Source: JAFGDH01 sp964447525 (GTDB taxonomy: Archaea > Aenigmatarchaeota > Aenigmatarchaeia > QMZP01 > QMZT01). From it: 28,565 nucleotides of DNA. The stretch covers positions 1 through 28,565 of the forward strand of contig CAYUSU010000015.1 of NCBI GenBank assembly GCA_964447525.1, in the 5' to 3' direction. A program made the position numbers and the translations under genes. Shown here piece after piece: positions 15,213 through 24,800 of the stretch. Under the pieces are notes generated by a model. The model worked only from the letters and a program-made list of their open reading frames with translations. It was not told the DNA's origin and did no database searches. Within the stretch, counting starts at the first letter, position 1. The number at the start of each line of letters is the position of its first letter.

Positions 15213-15226
15213 TCCCGGCGGGGGCA

Positions 15227-15240
15227 TCTTCTTTTTTTTC
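15227..15240 (+). terminator. T-rich terminator after tRNA-Glu
   Basis: TCTTCTTTTTTTTC directly after the tRNA; a T8 run is a normal archaeal terminator. Confidence 0.6.
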
Positions 15241-15265
15241 ATGGGTTAATCTTAAAACCTAATGG

Positions 15266-15330
15266 TGCATATATTAAGGTAATAAAAGACGAATAATAAC
15301 ATAAACACAGTAAGTCAAATAGGAGTGATA
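15266..15330 (+). promoter_or_regulatory. Promoter and strong ribosome binding site of the acidic zinc-ribbon gene
   Basis: A TATA-like CATATATTAAGG (about 15267-15278) and an AGGAG (15321-15325) seven bases before the ATG imply a leader of about 35-40 bases. Most other genes here look leaderless, so this gene uses Shine-Dalgarno initiation and may be highly translated. Confidence 0.5.
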
Positions 15331-15332
15331 TA

Positions 15333-15773
15333 ATGGAAGAAGAAAAGAAAATTGAGGAAGAACAGAAAGAGGAAACGGACACTCAGGAAGAACAAGTTTC
15401 TGAAGAGCCGGCAGAAGAGCCAGCTGAAGAAAAGCAGGAAGACGAAGTGAAAGAAGAAGAACCTGCGGAAGAGCCGGCAGAAGAACCTGAATCAGCAGAT
15501 GAAGAAGCATCTGAGGATGTAGAAGAAGAACCTGCAGAAGAAACACCTGAAGAAGAGACTTCAGAAGAACCAGAAGAAGAAACCGATGAAGAGGAAACTT
15601 CAGAAGAAACGCAGAGCACTGAAGGTGAAACTAAAGACAAGTTCGGAAGAACTCTTTACAACACTAAATGCACTGAATGCGGGAAAGAAACGCAAGTTCC
15701 TTTCAAGCCAAGTGAAGGAAGACCTATTTATTGTAGGGATTGCTTCCAGAAACACAGGCCAAGACGCTTTTAA
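15333..15773 (+). CDS. Acidic low-complexity protein with C-terminal CxxC-x17-CxxC zinc ribbon
   Basis: 146 residues. Residues 1-100 are an almost pure Glu/Pro/Ala/Thr/Ser tract (repeats of EEPAEEP type). The last 45 residues form a compact zinc ribbon: Cys113-x2-Cys116, then Cys134-x2-Cys137, ending with the basic tail QKHRPRRF. This ribbon (CTECGKET...VPFKP...GRPIYCRDC) is a small module known from archaea and candidate-phylum bacteria and may bind nucleic acid or partner proteins. A highly acidic tail joined to a basic ribbon suggests an electrostatically regulated or disordered scaffold; the function is not known. Strong ribosome binding site; T-rich terminator after the stop. The antisense reading frame over the Glu tract is an artefact of composition. 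Confidence 0.88.
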   Translation: MEEEKKIEEEQKEETDTQEEQVSEEPAEEPAEEKQEDEVKEEEPAEEPAEEPESADEEASEDVEEEPAEETPEEETSEEPEEETDEEETSEETQSTEGETKDKFGRTLYNTKCTECGKETQVPFKPSEGRPIYCRDCFQKHRPRRF

Positions 15774-15797
15774 GCGTTCGTGAACTGTAATTAGCGT

Positions 15798-15822
15798 CTT
15801 TCCTTTTTGTTTTTTTTATTTT
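15798..15822 (+). terminator. T-rich terminator between convergent genes
   Basis: CTTTCCTTTTTGTTTTTTTT and following T-rich bases lie 25-50 bases after the acidic zinc-ribbon gene, in the plus-strand direction. Confidence 0.5.
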
Positions 15823-15835
15823 GAAAAAACAGTGA

Positions 15836-17035
15836 TCAGTATCTTCTTCTGGATCTATTGTAATTACGACCCCCGCCACCGGATGGCCTTCTGTCACTTC
15901 TCCTGCTGCTGTGCCTGATGGGAACCTTTTCTATGTATGGCAGCTCTTCCTTTTCAATATCCAGTTCGTTGTCCCTGAGAACACGCCGGAAATTATCATA
16001 ATCCCGGTTTGCAAGAATGTTTATTGCTTTCCCCTCTTTCCCGGCCCTTGCAGTCCTTCCTATCCTGTGGATGTACTGCTTGCTTTCGGAAGGTATGTCG
16101 TAATTGTATACATGAGATACGCCCTGTATATCCAGTCCTCTCGCAGCAACATCCGTACACACGAGTACATATACTGTTTTGGAATGGAATTTCTCCATTA
16201 CTCTGCTTCTTCTGTCTTGGGTCAGACCGCCATGTATCGCCATAGCTTCGATGCCATTCGCTTTTAAATTTTCCGCTACGAAATCCACGTAATCCCTAGT
16301 ATTGCAGAAAACCATGACCAATCCCGCTTTTTCGTGCTTTAGCAGATGCACGAGAAGGGAGAACTTCATATTGTCGGGTACGTCGTAGTATACCTGTGTC
16401 AGCATTTTCGGATCAACGTAAGTCACGGCATCCACTTTCAGCGGACCGTGCATGTATCTTTCAGCTATGTGTGCTATTTCCGGCGGGATTGTTGCGGAAA
16501 ACAACAACGTTTGTCTGTCCCTTGAACATTCCCTGATTATATCCTCAACATCATCTATGAATCCCATGTCCAACATCCTGTCCGCTTCGTCCAGTACGAG
16601 CAGCTTCACACCGTGGAGATTTATGCTTCTCCTTCCGATATGATCAAGAACCCTGCCAGGCGTTCCCACGACCACGTCGGCCGTTTTCAGTGCCTGCATC
16701 TGAGGAGTGATTGAGACCCCTCCGTAAACCGTCGTTATTTCAAGTGGCTTGTATTTTGAAAAATTCCTCAGGTCCTTCATGACCTGTTCCGCCAGCTCCC
16801 TTGTGGGAGTCAGCACAAGTGCCTGTATTCCTTTGCCCTGTTCGGCTTTCTGTATTATTCCTGCACCGAATGCGAGGGTCTTCCCTGAACCCGTTGCGGA
16901 TCCTCCGATGACGTCCCTTCCGGCAACTACCAAAGGAATTGATTTCCTCTGGATTTCCGTGGGTTCTTCAAAGCCCTCTTCTCTTATCACTCTGAGTATG
17001 GGATCAATGATCCCAAGTCTTTTGAACTGATCCAT
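15836..17035 (-). CDS. DEAD-box ATP-dependent RNA helicase
   Basis: 399 residues from the ATG at 17035. That start is chosen because GGAGGT (minus strand, 17043-17048) lies seven bases before it; two in-frame upstream starts overlap or crowd this site. All helicase motifs are present: Q motif with Gln29, Walker A ATGSGKT (47-53), PTRELA (77-82), TPGR (125-128), DEAD (149-152), SAT (180-182), then DVAARGLDIQ and HRIGRTARAG near residue 310-345. It unwinds or remodels RNA with ATP, in ribosome assembly, decay or cold response. The C terminus is an Arg/Ser/Gly-rich RNA-binding tail (RRSDRRPSGGGGRNYNRSRRRY region). No partner gene is adjacent. The inverted repeat at 17089-17118 lies upstream. Confidence 0.97.
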   Translation of the reverse strand: MDQFKRLGIIDPILRVIREEGFEEPTEIQRKSIPLVVAGRDVIGGSATGSGKTLAFGAGIIQKAEQGKGIQALVLTPTRELAEQVMKDLRNFSKYKPLEITTVYGGVSITPQMQALKTADVVVGTPGRVLDHIGRRSINLHGVKLLVLDEADRMLDMGFIDDVEDIIRECSRDRQTLLFSATIPPEIAHIAERYMHGPLKVDAVTYVDPKMLTQVYYDVPDNMKFSLLVHLLKHEKAGLVMVFCNTRDYVDFVAENLKANGIEAMAIHGGLTQDRRSRVMEKFHSKTVYVLVCTDVAARGLDIQGVSHVYNYDIPSESKQYIHRIGRTARAGKEGKAINILANRDYDNFRRVLRDNELDIEKEELPYIEKVPIRHSSRRSDRRPSGGGGRNYNRSRRRY

Positions 17036-17088
17036 TATCATAACCTCCAAGAAAAAGCATTTATTTCGAAAGACGACAAATTTCGGAA

Positions 17089-17118
17089 GATGACTTGGTT
17101 AAATCATTTTAAGTCATC
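17089..17118. promoter_or_regulatory. Inverted repeat GATGACTT-N14-AAGTCATC (copy 2), candidate regulator site
   Basis: Perfect 8-bp arms at 17089-17096 and 17111-17118, 54 bases before the helicase start and about 20 bases upstream of a TATA-like CGAAATAAATGC (minus strand, about 17060-17071). Same arms as at 12692-12720. The rest of this 209-base intergenic stretch is AT-rich and holds the asparaginase-like gene's promoter. Confidence 0.4.
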
Positions 17119-17208
17119 AATCCGTTCAGGCCGTCATACCAACTACCTTTTCTCTGTATATATTAATTATTAATTTACTCTAATTAACGAAAAGGGTTTA
17201 TAAGTGTT

Positions 17209-17222
17209 GAATTATTTATAAA
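17209..17222 (+). promoter_or_regulatory. TATA box of the asparaginase-like gene
   Basis: ATTATTTATAAATC is centred about 28 bases before the ATG at 17245, as expected for a leaderless archaeal transcript. Confidence 0.55.
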
Positions 17223-17244
17223 TCAGCGCTGACCAATTATTTTT

Positions 17245-17778
17245 ATGGTTTCCAGCAAAATAAACAACGATAAAATACATGTCATGGTAATGGGCGGAAC
17301 GATAGATTCAATCGATATAGAAATCCCTTTCCCTAAAAACCCGACAGGAAAATCGATTATCCCTGATTTTATGAGGACGATAAAATTGGATGAAAGAATC
17401 GCTTTTACGACAATCTGCATGAAGGACAGCAGGGAACTCACGAAGGATGATTTCATAAAGCTCCATAAAAATATCAAAAAATGCAAAGCCAATGAAATAA
17501 TCGTGACCTCTGGAACATACAATATGCCGGATATTGCGAGATTTTTGGAAACTGCTCTGAAAAATAATAAGAAAACCATTGTTCTTACTGGATCGACTTT
17601 ACCGATTTATGGTTTCCCGCTTTCGGACGGCCCGTTCAACATAGGATATTCTGTTGCGATGGTAAGACAATTGAAAAGCGGAGTGTATGTGTGCATGAAT
17701 GGAAACACCTTCACTCCAGGAGAAGTTTTTAAACTGGTTTCTGAAGGCAAGTTCGAGTCGATCTTTAATCTGAAATAA
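17245..17778 (+). CDS. Single-domain asparaginase-like protein
   Basis: 177 residues, matching only the N-terminal domain of L-asparaginase/glutaminase-type enzymes (normally about 320-350 residues). GGTI (17-20) carries the first catalytic Thr; the second motif reads SGTYN (89-93) rather than HGTDT, so Thr91 is kept but the adjacent Asp is Tyr; LTGS (114-117), SDGPFN (127-132) and Lys144 match conserved positions. The C-terminal domain, which completes the active site of classic enzymes across a dimer, is absent with a normal stop, so this is a stand-alone short form rather than a visible truncation. Amidohydrolase activity is possible but doubtful because of the Asp to Tyr change. It ends one base before the convergent gene at 17780. 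Confidence 0.8.
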   Translation: MVSSKINNDKIHVMVMGGTIDSIDIEIPFPKNPTGKSIIPDFMRTIKLDERIAFTTICMKDSRELTKDDFIKLHKNIKKCKANEIIVTSGTYNMPDIARFLETALKNNKKTIVLTGSTLPIYGFPLSDGPFNIGYSVAMVRQLKSGVYVCMNGNTFTPGEVFKLVSEGKFESIFNLK

Positions 17779-17779
17779 T

Positions 17780-19051
17780 TCATTCCTTCTTTTCCAACAT
17801 CCCTTCAAAAATAGGCCTTGAGCTGGATGACATCATTATCACCATGGTATCCATCAGATCAATGGTCTCCATGACGTCTTCCTTCGTGTATGTGTGATGA
17901 TCATTCTTCTCAGAAATGATCGCCAGATGGAACTGGAAGTTCTCGAGGGTGTAGCGGCTGACCAGAAGCTGGGCGGCTATGGAATAAAGATTTATCCCGC
18001 CCGTCCTTGCGTATACCAGGTTCATCAGCCTCGCGAAGTCGAATTCCGCGAATTTCCTTCTCCAGATGTACTTGAGATATTTGATCATGAACTTTTTTGC
18101 ATCCTTGTCGAAATCCTTTCTCTGGATTTTTCCGGGTTCTATTTCCTTCGTCCCTTCGTCTGTATGTATTTTTATCTTGTTGTCCTCGGCCAGTTCCTTG
18201 TAAAGCTGTCCGCTGATGAGTGACTTCTTGAAAAGGGGTTTCCCTTTCCGTTCAGTGTCAAAATAAATCATGTAATTGAAGAAATTGTTATCGATGAAAT
18301 TCCTCCATTCCTCTTCTCCGATCTCTCTCCTTTCCTTCTTTTCGGCCATCTTTATGTATTCATTGCAATGGGAATGTTTCAGAAGATGAGGGATTTCCTG
18401 GCGGGTCTCCATGAATGCAGTGATGAGGGAACAAATATCCACGATGTCTCTGCATTTATCCAGATGATCGGCGATATGATCCCATACTTTTTCACAGGCC
18501 ATTTTCTTGTCTAGGAGTTCCGTTATTTTCATCGCTCTTTCGTAATTTTCCAGCCAGTTTTCCAGAAGTGTTTTTCCGTCCGGGAGTTTCTCCTTGGAAA
18601 GCGTCAGATATTTCTCTTTTACCATTTCATTCAGGTCCGTTCCCTCGTCAGCGACGGAAGGATCGTTAATGCATTCCAACGCGCAGCACTGCCAGTTAAG
18701 ATCTATGAAAGCATGATTATCGCTAGTGAAAATTATAGTGAACGGGAAGGTGCGGCATATTGAGGGACGGTGTTCGTATATTTTACATTTGTCGCAATCT
18801 AGAAAAGTGCATTCCCCGTTATCCTTGGAAGTTATTTTTGTCCTTTTCAGTCCCCCTGTGGTTCCGAGGTCATCAGTCTTACCATCGAAGGTCTTTCCCC
18901 CTCTTTCCGAATCCCTTTTCATCACTTCGTAGTTCCCGCCTACACAGCATGTTGCTTTTCCTATACAATTGAAGCGGAAGGACTGGTCGAACGTGGTTTC
19001 CCATGTGATTCGCTTCCCATTAACTTCGATTTCACCTTTCGCCGGTTTCAT
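17780..19051 (-). CDS. CxxCxxCC-type (YkgJ-like) metal- or Fe-S-binding protein, large form
   Basis: 423 residues from the ATG at 19051, chosen because a TATA-like ACTTAAATC lies about 25-28 bases upstream and because the 40 extra upstream residues look non-coding. The N-terminal 130 residues carry the Cys pattern of the YkgJ family: Cys29...Cys35-Cys36, then Cys81, Cys86, Cys89, Cys99 (RPSICRTFPF, the diagnostic motif) and Cys122-Cys123...Cys127. This family is thought to chelate zinc or iron. The remaining 290 residues are helical and unassigned, with basic and acidic patches. A distant relative lies at 27138. Function unknown; a role in protein modification or metal handling has been suggested for related families. 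Confidence 0.85.
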   Translation of the reverse strand: MKPAKGEIEVNGKRITWETTFDQSFRFNCIGKATCCVGGNYEVMKRDSERGGKTFDGKTDDLGTTGGLKRTKITSKDNGECTFLDCDKCKIYEHRPSICRTFPFTIIFTSDNHAFIDLNWQCCALECINDPSVADEGTDLNEMVKEKYLTLSKEKLPDGKTLLENWLENYERAMKITELLDKKMACEKVWDHIADHLDKCRDIVDICSLITAFMETRQEIPHLLKHSHCNEYIKMAEKKERREIGEEEWRNFIDNNFFNYMIYFDTERKGKPLFKKSLISGQLYKELAEDNKIKIHTDEGTKEIEPGKIQRKDFDKDAKKFMIKYLKYIWRRKFAEFDFARLMNLVYARTGGINLYSIAAQLLVSRYTLENFQFHLAIISEKNDHHTYTKEDVMETIDLMDTMVIMMSSSSRPIFEGMLEKKE

Positions 19052-19186
19052 AGGATTTAATTCATAGAACAGATTTAAGTATCTTTTACATTTGACATAT
19101 GGACACAAGTCGACAAGTAACATTATTAAACTAAAAGATAATATTTTCCTAGGGTGTATTCCATACAACATCGGGGGTGTACAGAA

Positions 19187-21410
19187 ATGAAGAATTGCTA
19201 CAGGAATAATTATATGGCTAACCGGTTAGCCTTCTTGTTCGTTCTTTCTCTGATGTTTATCGTCCTTTTCGTGACAAATATCTCCGCTTCCCTCAATGTT
19301 TCCCTTTCCGACCAGGGAACCAGCGTGAGGAACAAGACGAGCGGTGACCTTTTGGAAACGGGTAACCTTACGGTGGAAATTTATGATTCTTTATCGGGAG
19401 GTACTCTCATATACAGCGAGAATTTCACCGGTGCCATAACCAACGGTTCGTGGAACGTCATGCTCGGAGAGAATTCATCCAATCCGTTATCTCTGGAATA
19501 CGGGAAGAAATACTACAAGGACTATAAAATAAACGGAGAGGATGCATCCTTCGTTAACCTTACTGGCCATTTTGTCGGAAGGCAGTTCTTCTATTCACCC
19601 TTAGGGGATATAAACACGTCTGACGTGGTGGACGGTTCGGTGACCACTGGCAAAATAGCCGATGGAACGATAACAGATTCAGACATTTCAGATTCCACCA
19701 ACCTCACAATCGGCCAGATTATCACGTTCGCTCTCGGCCAGGTTATAGACAGCCTGACTGCCGGGTGGGTAAGGATAACAGGGGGCCTTGTTTTAACTGG
19801 CAATCTTGACGTGAACGGCACAATAAACGCCTCGTCAATAACCGCTGACATAAACGCATCATACGTGAAAAATGCTACATGGCTCACTTCAGAGTTGGAT
19901 CCACAGTGGACCGGAAACTTTTCAGGCTACAACAAGACCCAGTGGGACGAGGCATACAATTATTCCACTAACGGCACGTTCATAAATTCAGCCGACGAGT
20001 CAAACCTCAACGTCAACCGTTCCGATTACTGGGATGGTCTCAACACGCCCCAGTCTTCTTGGACCGACACCTACAACGCCACCTACCACGATTACGTGAC
20101 CACCAACATCTCCAACAGATCAAACTACTGGGACGGTTACGACACCCCGAGCGGCTGGGACCTGACCGAGTCCAATGACCTCCTCACAAACGGATCCAGA
20201 CAGCTTTCCGCGAACTGGAACGCCGGCTCCTTTAATATAACCTCCAGCTGGATACTTGCCAGCATAAACGCCTCGAACGTCATGAACAACCCATGGATAG
20301 AGGACGCTCAGGAGGGAAATCTCAACGTCAACCGATCGGATTACTGGGACAACCTTGGCAGCCCCTCGGATTTCGCCGGCGACATAATATCCGAATCAGC
20401 GATAAACTTCACCACGTCCTGCGGGGCAGGAAATCACCTTTACATTAGCGGCAGCAATCTCGGATGCGGGTCGAACCCGACTAATTCCTCGTTCGATCTC
20501 TCCCAGATTCCGAACAGCGGGAACGTAAATATAGGCGCTCACAATTTTAGCGTGGATACAAGTGTGCTTTTTATCGATTCCTCGAATGACAGGGTCGGCA
20601 TCGATACGACGAGCCCATTCCAAAAACTAACCATCGCTGGAGATTTATCTTCTACCCTTAAGGCAGGCCATCTCTCCGCAGACAACGTTTTACTATCAAG
20701 CTTGGAAGGAGGGATGTATTTTGGCGGGGTAGGCGTGAAAGAAAACCAGTGGGGTTTAGCTAACTACGGCGACACCTGGACGGACAAAGATGCAAATAGA
20801 AACTGGCGTGCAGTATCCATGTCCTCCGACGGGAAGATCCAGACGGCGGTGGAGAATGGTGGCAATATCTATGTTTCCACGGACTACGGCAATAACTGGA
20901 CAGCCAAGGATTCAACTAGAGACTGGTATGCAGTAGCCATGTCCTCCGATGGCAAGATCCAGACGGCGGCGGTGTATTGGGGCAATATCTATGTTTCCAC
21001 GGACTACGGCAATAACTGGATGGCCAAGGATTCAACTAGAGACTGGTATGGAGTAGCCATGTCCTCCGACGGCAAGATCCAGACGGCGGTGGTGAAGGGG
21101 AGTAGTGGCAATATCTATGTTTCCACGGACTACGGCAATAACTGGACGGTTAAGGGTTCAACCGAAAACTGGTATGGAGTAGCCATGTCCTCTGACGGGA
21201 AGATCCAGACGGCGGTGGTGTTTAATGGCCAGATATATGTTTCCACGGACTACGGCAATAACTGGACGGCCAAGGATTCAACTAGATGGTGGCATAAAGT
21301 GGCCATGTCCTCTGACGGGAAGATCCAGACGGCGGTGGAGAATGGTGGCCAGATATATGTTTCCACGGACTACGGCAATAACTGGATGGCCAAGGATTCA
21401 ACTAGAGACT
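19187..21410 (+). CDS. Secreted Asp-box repeat surface protein, main part (runs into gap)
   Basis: Start at ATG 19187 because GGGGGTG (about 19171-19177) is a plausible ribosome binding site; two other in-frame Met (19154, 19214) are possible. An N-terminal signal sequence (LAFLFVLSLMFIVLF, cleavage near NISA|S) is followed by a secreted-fibre type region (about 19300-20650) full of NxS/T sequons and repeated units (SDYWDGL.TP..SW). From about 20768 there are Asp-box/BNR repeats (S-T-D-Y-G-N-N-W) every 40 residues, five good copies before the gap, of the kind that form beta-propellers or YCF48-like folds. The repeats are nearly identical in DNA, which explains the gap. Likely an adhesin or cell-surface fibre; no enzyme residues were recognised. 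Confidence 0.82.
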
Positions 21411-21711
21411 NNNNNNNNNNNNNNNNNNNNNNNNNNNNNNNNNNNNNNNNNNNNNNNNNNNNNNNNNNNNNNNNNNNNNNNNNNNNNNNNNNNNNNNNNN
21501 NNNNNNNNNNAGAGACTGGTATGGAGTAGCCATGTCCTCCGACGGCAAGATCCAGACGGCGGTGGAGAATGGTGGCCAGATATATGTTTCCACCAACTAC
21601 GGCAATAACTGGAAGGTCAAGGGTTTAACCAAATCATGGGTGGGAGTAGCCATGTCCTCTGACGGGAAGATCCAGACGGCGGTGGAGAATGGTGGCCAGA
21701 TATATGTTTCT
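20768..21711 (+). repeat. Tandem 120-bp coding repeat (Asp-box units)
   Basis: The segment GGACTACGGCAATAACTGG recurs at about 20881, 21001, 21127, 21247 and 21367, spaced 120, 126, 120 and 120 bases; a variant (CCAACTACGGCAATAACTGG) follows the gap near 21593. The 126-base unit has two extra codons. Identity between units is very high, so recent expansion is likely and copy number may vary. The N run hides an unknown number of units. Confidence 0.9.
21411..21510. other. Assembly gap (100 N) inside the Asp-box repeat array
   Basis: A round-number N run in the middle of near-identical repeats; the reading frame on the two sides differs, which a placeholder length explains. Confidence 0.95.
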
Positions 21712-21876
21712 TACGCTGATTCCTTCATTCATGGCAAAGTCGGCATCGGTACGACTTCACCCTCCACGGAACTGGAGGTCAACGGAAGCGTCAACGTCAC
21801 GGGCACCCAGCATTTCGGGAATGGCCAGATTTACTGGGACGGTTCGAATTCAAGGATGGTTATCAAGGTAACATGA
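21511..21876 (+). CDS. Asp-box repeat surface protein, C-terminal part (continuation after gap)
   Basis: Reads in frame from the first base after the gap (RDWYGVAMSSDGK) through the last two Asp-box units (STNYGNNW, and VSYADSF where the pattern ends) into a C-terminal head domain: KVGIGTTSPSTELEVNGSVNVTG...WDGSNSRMVI. That pattern is typical of the end of phage-tail-fibre-like and bacterial/archaeal surface fibre proteins. The stop overlaps the start of the next gene by four bases (ATGA), so the two are translationally coupled. The Met at 21532 is not a true start. Confidence 0.8.
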   Translation, partial: RDWYGVAMSSDGKIQTAVENGGQIYVSTNYGNNWKVKGLTKSWVGVAMSSDGKIQTAVENGGQIYVSYADSFIHGKVGIGTTSPSTELEVNGSVNVTGTQHFGNGQIYWDGSNSRMVIKVT

Positions 21877-24800
21877 AAGGAATGAAAGGCGAAAAGGCAG
21901 TAATGGAAGGTCTTTTGATTTTGGCAGTCACATTAATAGCCATCAGTTTTTATCTTTTCTTCCTCGGGTCGGCGGCAACCACGGGCATGGCGGTTGCGGC
22001 AGTGGGAAACACGTGTGAGGAGAGTTTGGACCTCCTTCTGAACGAAAGCTCGGAGTACGTGTGGAAAATGAGCGTTCCCGGGGAATTGAGAAGCCTCATG
22101 ATGAGCGGGACTTTGACTAGGGGAGGCAGGGCGGATGTTTACATCGATCACGAAGGCGAGAGATATCTCGTGTTTGGCAGTCCCGGACCGGGAGAGACCG
22201 GCATGAATGTTTCATTCTCTTATGATAACGTGACTTTGGACAGTGTCATAAGCTTTGAAAATATTTGCACGGAGACATGTGCGTTATCCGGGTTCAATGC
22301 AGGCTCTTATAAATTCGTGTTCAACGTCATCAACGGGACACTGAATCTGACTACCATAAGCTATACACTCTCAAATATTTTTTCAAATGAAACGAATGTT
22401 TCTGATATTTTAAAGAATATTGCGGCAAACAACACTACTGTTGTTGAAGCAGAATACGATGAACCTGAACAACTGGAAGCGGAAATAAACAGACCCGTGA
22501 GATGGGTTATAAGGCCCGGAAACAGGATTACGCCGTTGCCGGATCACGCCTCCAACGTCTCGGTTATCAAGCAGACCGGGAACCTGAAGGAAGAGGTGAA
22601 AGCCGGTGACATAAGAATCGCGCACAAAGGAAGGGTAAAGAGCCTGGAGGAATTCGAGATTGACAAAAGGCTGGAAGAGCTGCAAGAGCGGCTCAAGAGG
22701 TCGGAAAACGTGTCGGAGATAGGGATGATGATTGAGAATGTGGACAGCCTGAGGGAAACGAAGCAGGGCCTGGTTTCCGGGGAGGCGGAAGACGGGAATA
22801 CAGCCGTATTGATAGATGATGACGCCGATTCCTACGAGATATTCTATGAAACGGACCCCCCGGAAGCGGCGGAGGAAGAAATAACTCCGTACAGGAAAAT
22901 GATAGTGATATCCTCCGCATTCAATTACACTGATGTATTGGCGTACACCGACATACCGGAAAGCCCCCGGGATTCGATCAAACTGTACTGGTACATAGAC
23001 TGTATCAGGACGGATGTTACCCGCGACGAAAGGATAGACCTGAAGCTCGTTGATTCCGACGGGGATAACCTGGTCGACAGGCTGCAATGGACTGTTCCCC
23101 ATTTATCCAACCAGACCTTTGAGGTCGACATCACCATTCTGAACGTCCAATCGTATCCCATTGTCGGCGGGGAATGGACCGTGAGGTTCGAGACGTCAGG
23201 GAGGGCCGACCTTGAGATAAGGTCAGTGAACGGAACCGTGTGGCATAATGAAAATGAAGATGGAGATTTGAGATTCCTGGAACTCAAGTGCGGCGAAGAG
23301 ACTCTGGACTATGAATGGACAGGCGATTCCGTCCTTGTGGAGGGTTATGAATGCAACGAAACCGGTTACGAAACTAGCAGGGTTCTGACTTCCGGGAAGC
23401 ACGACCTTCAGTTCAGGTACGGGATCCAGACGGCCTACGCCCACAACCTGGCGGGTTATTATACCTACGACGACGTCTTGGTCGTGGCAAACAACGCGAG
23501 TCCCGCGTCCCTGAACATTACCGGCTACTTCGTCACGGAAAGAAACATAAATTATGTCGTCTATCTTAACCTGACGACAAGCGAGACCATAGATTTTTCC
23601 ACGTTTAACGGTTCCATACGAAATCCGGTTGAGGAATACATCACAGACAACAGCTTGGAGGACGTCATTAATTATATCGTGACGACGAAGGGTGTTCCCC
23701 TGAAAATATCCGGCACCGGTGAAGACTGTTCCGGGGCAAAATCAGCGACTGCTGCAAGTGTTGATTCGGAGCTGAGCCTGATACTGGGGCCTTACAACAT
23801 CTCTATCGGGAATGCCGGTCTGGTTTCAAACCCATATCACAACCAAAACGAAAGATTCAACCACAGCAAATACGGCATTTATCTTGTTACTCGGCTTACC
23901 GGTTACCAGAACGATACCGACTCTGACGGGATTCCGGATGATGTCAAGAATTTAATAGACAGCGCCTCCAGTGCGGTTTCCAGCGGCAACTTCGTTCTTG
24001 ATCAGGATCCTGACTGGGAAGGGATAACGGGATTAAACGGCGACCTGAGTAGCGCCCACACCGCCCTGACCGGGAAGGGATTGAATTCCACACTGAATAC
24101 TAACTCGACCTTTCTCACCGACCAGCAGGACGTGCTGGGATATGCGAGCTGGGGATCCAACGACCATTATGATCATTTGTATACGACAAACGCAAAACCG
24201 AACAACACGTGGGCCAACGGGAGCCTTGCGGAGACGTACGTTTCCACCTCGGGAAGGACGTTCACTTATCCCCCGAGCTATGGCCAGAGCCTGATAGCAG
24301 ACCTGATCAGCGAAGGAGTGACCGGGGCGAAGGGTTACGTTTATGAGCCGTGCTCATCCGCGATGGCCGATGTCAATGTGTTGTTCGACAGGTACACTGA
24401 GGGATTTTCCCTGGCCGACTCGTATTACATGGCCTCCTCTTATCTGGGCTGGATGGACATCATTGTCGGGGATCCCAAGGCAATAGCTTTCAAGGAAACA
24501 TCCCCCCCGGTAATAACCCTTGACTACCCCCTCAACGGTTCCAGGATTAACAATGGCACCTTCATCAATTTCTCGGCATTTGACAATGAGGCAGTTGACA
24601 GTGTCTGGTATTCAAACGGAACCGGGAACATCACTATAAATCCATATTCAATCAATACGAGCGGGTGGGTCGCCGGGGAGTACAATATGATAGTTTACGC
24701 GAACGATACGGCCGGGAACATGAATTCAAAATCATGCAGTTTCATAGTAAACGACACGACCGGAGAATACCCTGAATATATGAGTTTTGACGGCAACACT

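Larger units (their letters stand above)
15045..15226 (+). tRNA. tRNA-Glu (UUC) with two introns
   Basis: Exons 15045-15084, 15135-15155 and 15213-15226 give a 75-nt tRNA. Acceptor GCCCCTG pairs with CGGGGGC, discriminator A. Anticodon arm TCGGC-CTTTCGA-GCCGA, anticodon TTC (GAA/GAG codons). T arm CCGGG-TTCAAAT-CCCGG forms only after the second intron is removed. Both introns have clean BHB geometry. A run of eight T follows. Confidence 0.94.

Noticed and set aside
15383..15640. Minus-strand Ser-rich open frame opposite the Glu tract
   Set aside because: GAA/GAG-rich coding DNA automatically gives a stop-free Ser/Ser-Ser antisense frame; no start context or motif supports it.
20768..21711. 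Regularly spaced repeats as a CRISPR array
   Set aside because: The repeats are 120 bases, in frame, and the whole unit is conserved, not just a short direct repeat with unique spacers; they encode Asp-box protein repeats.
22410..23102. 230-residue minus-strand open frame inside the 1265-residue gene
   Set aside because: The plus-strand frame has clear domain structure and sequons; the antisense frame has no recognisable motif, promoter or ribosome binding site.
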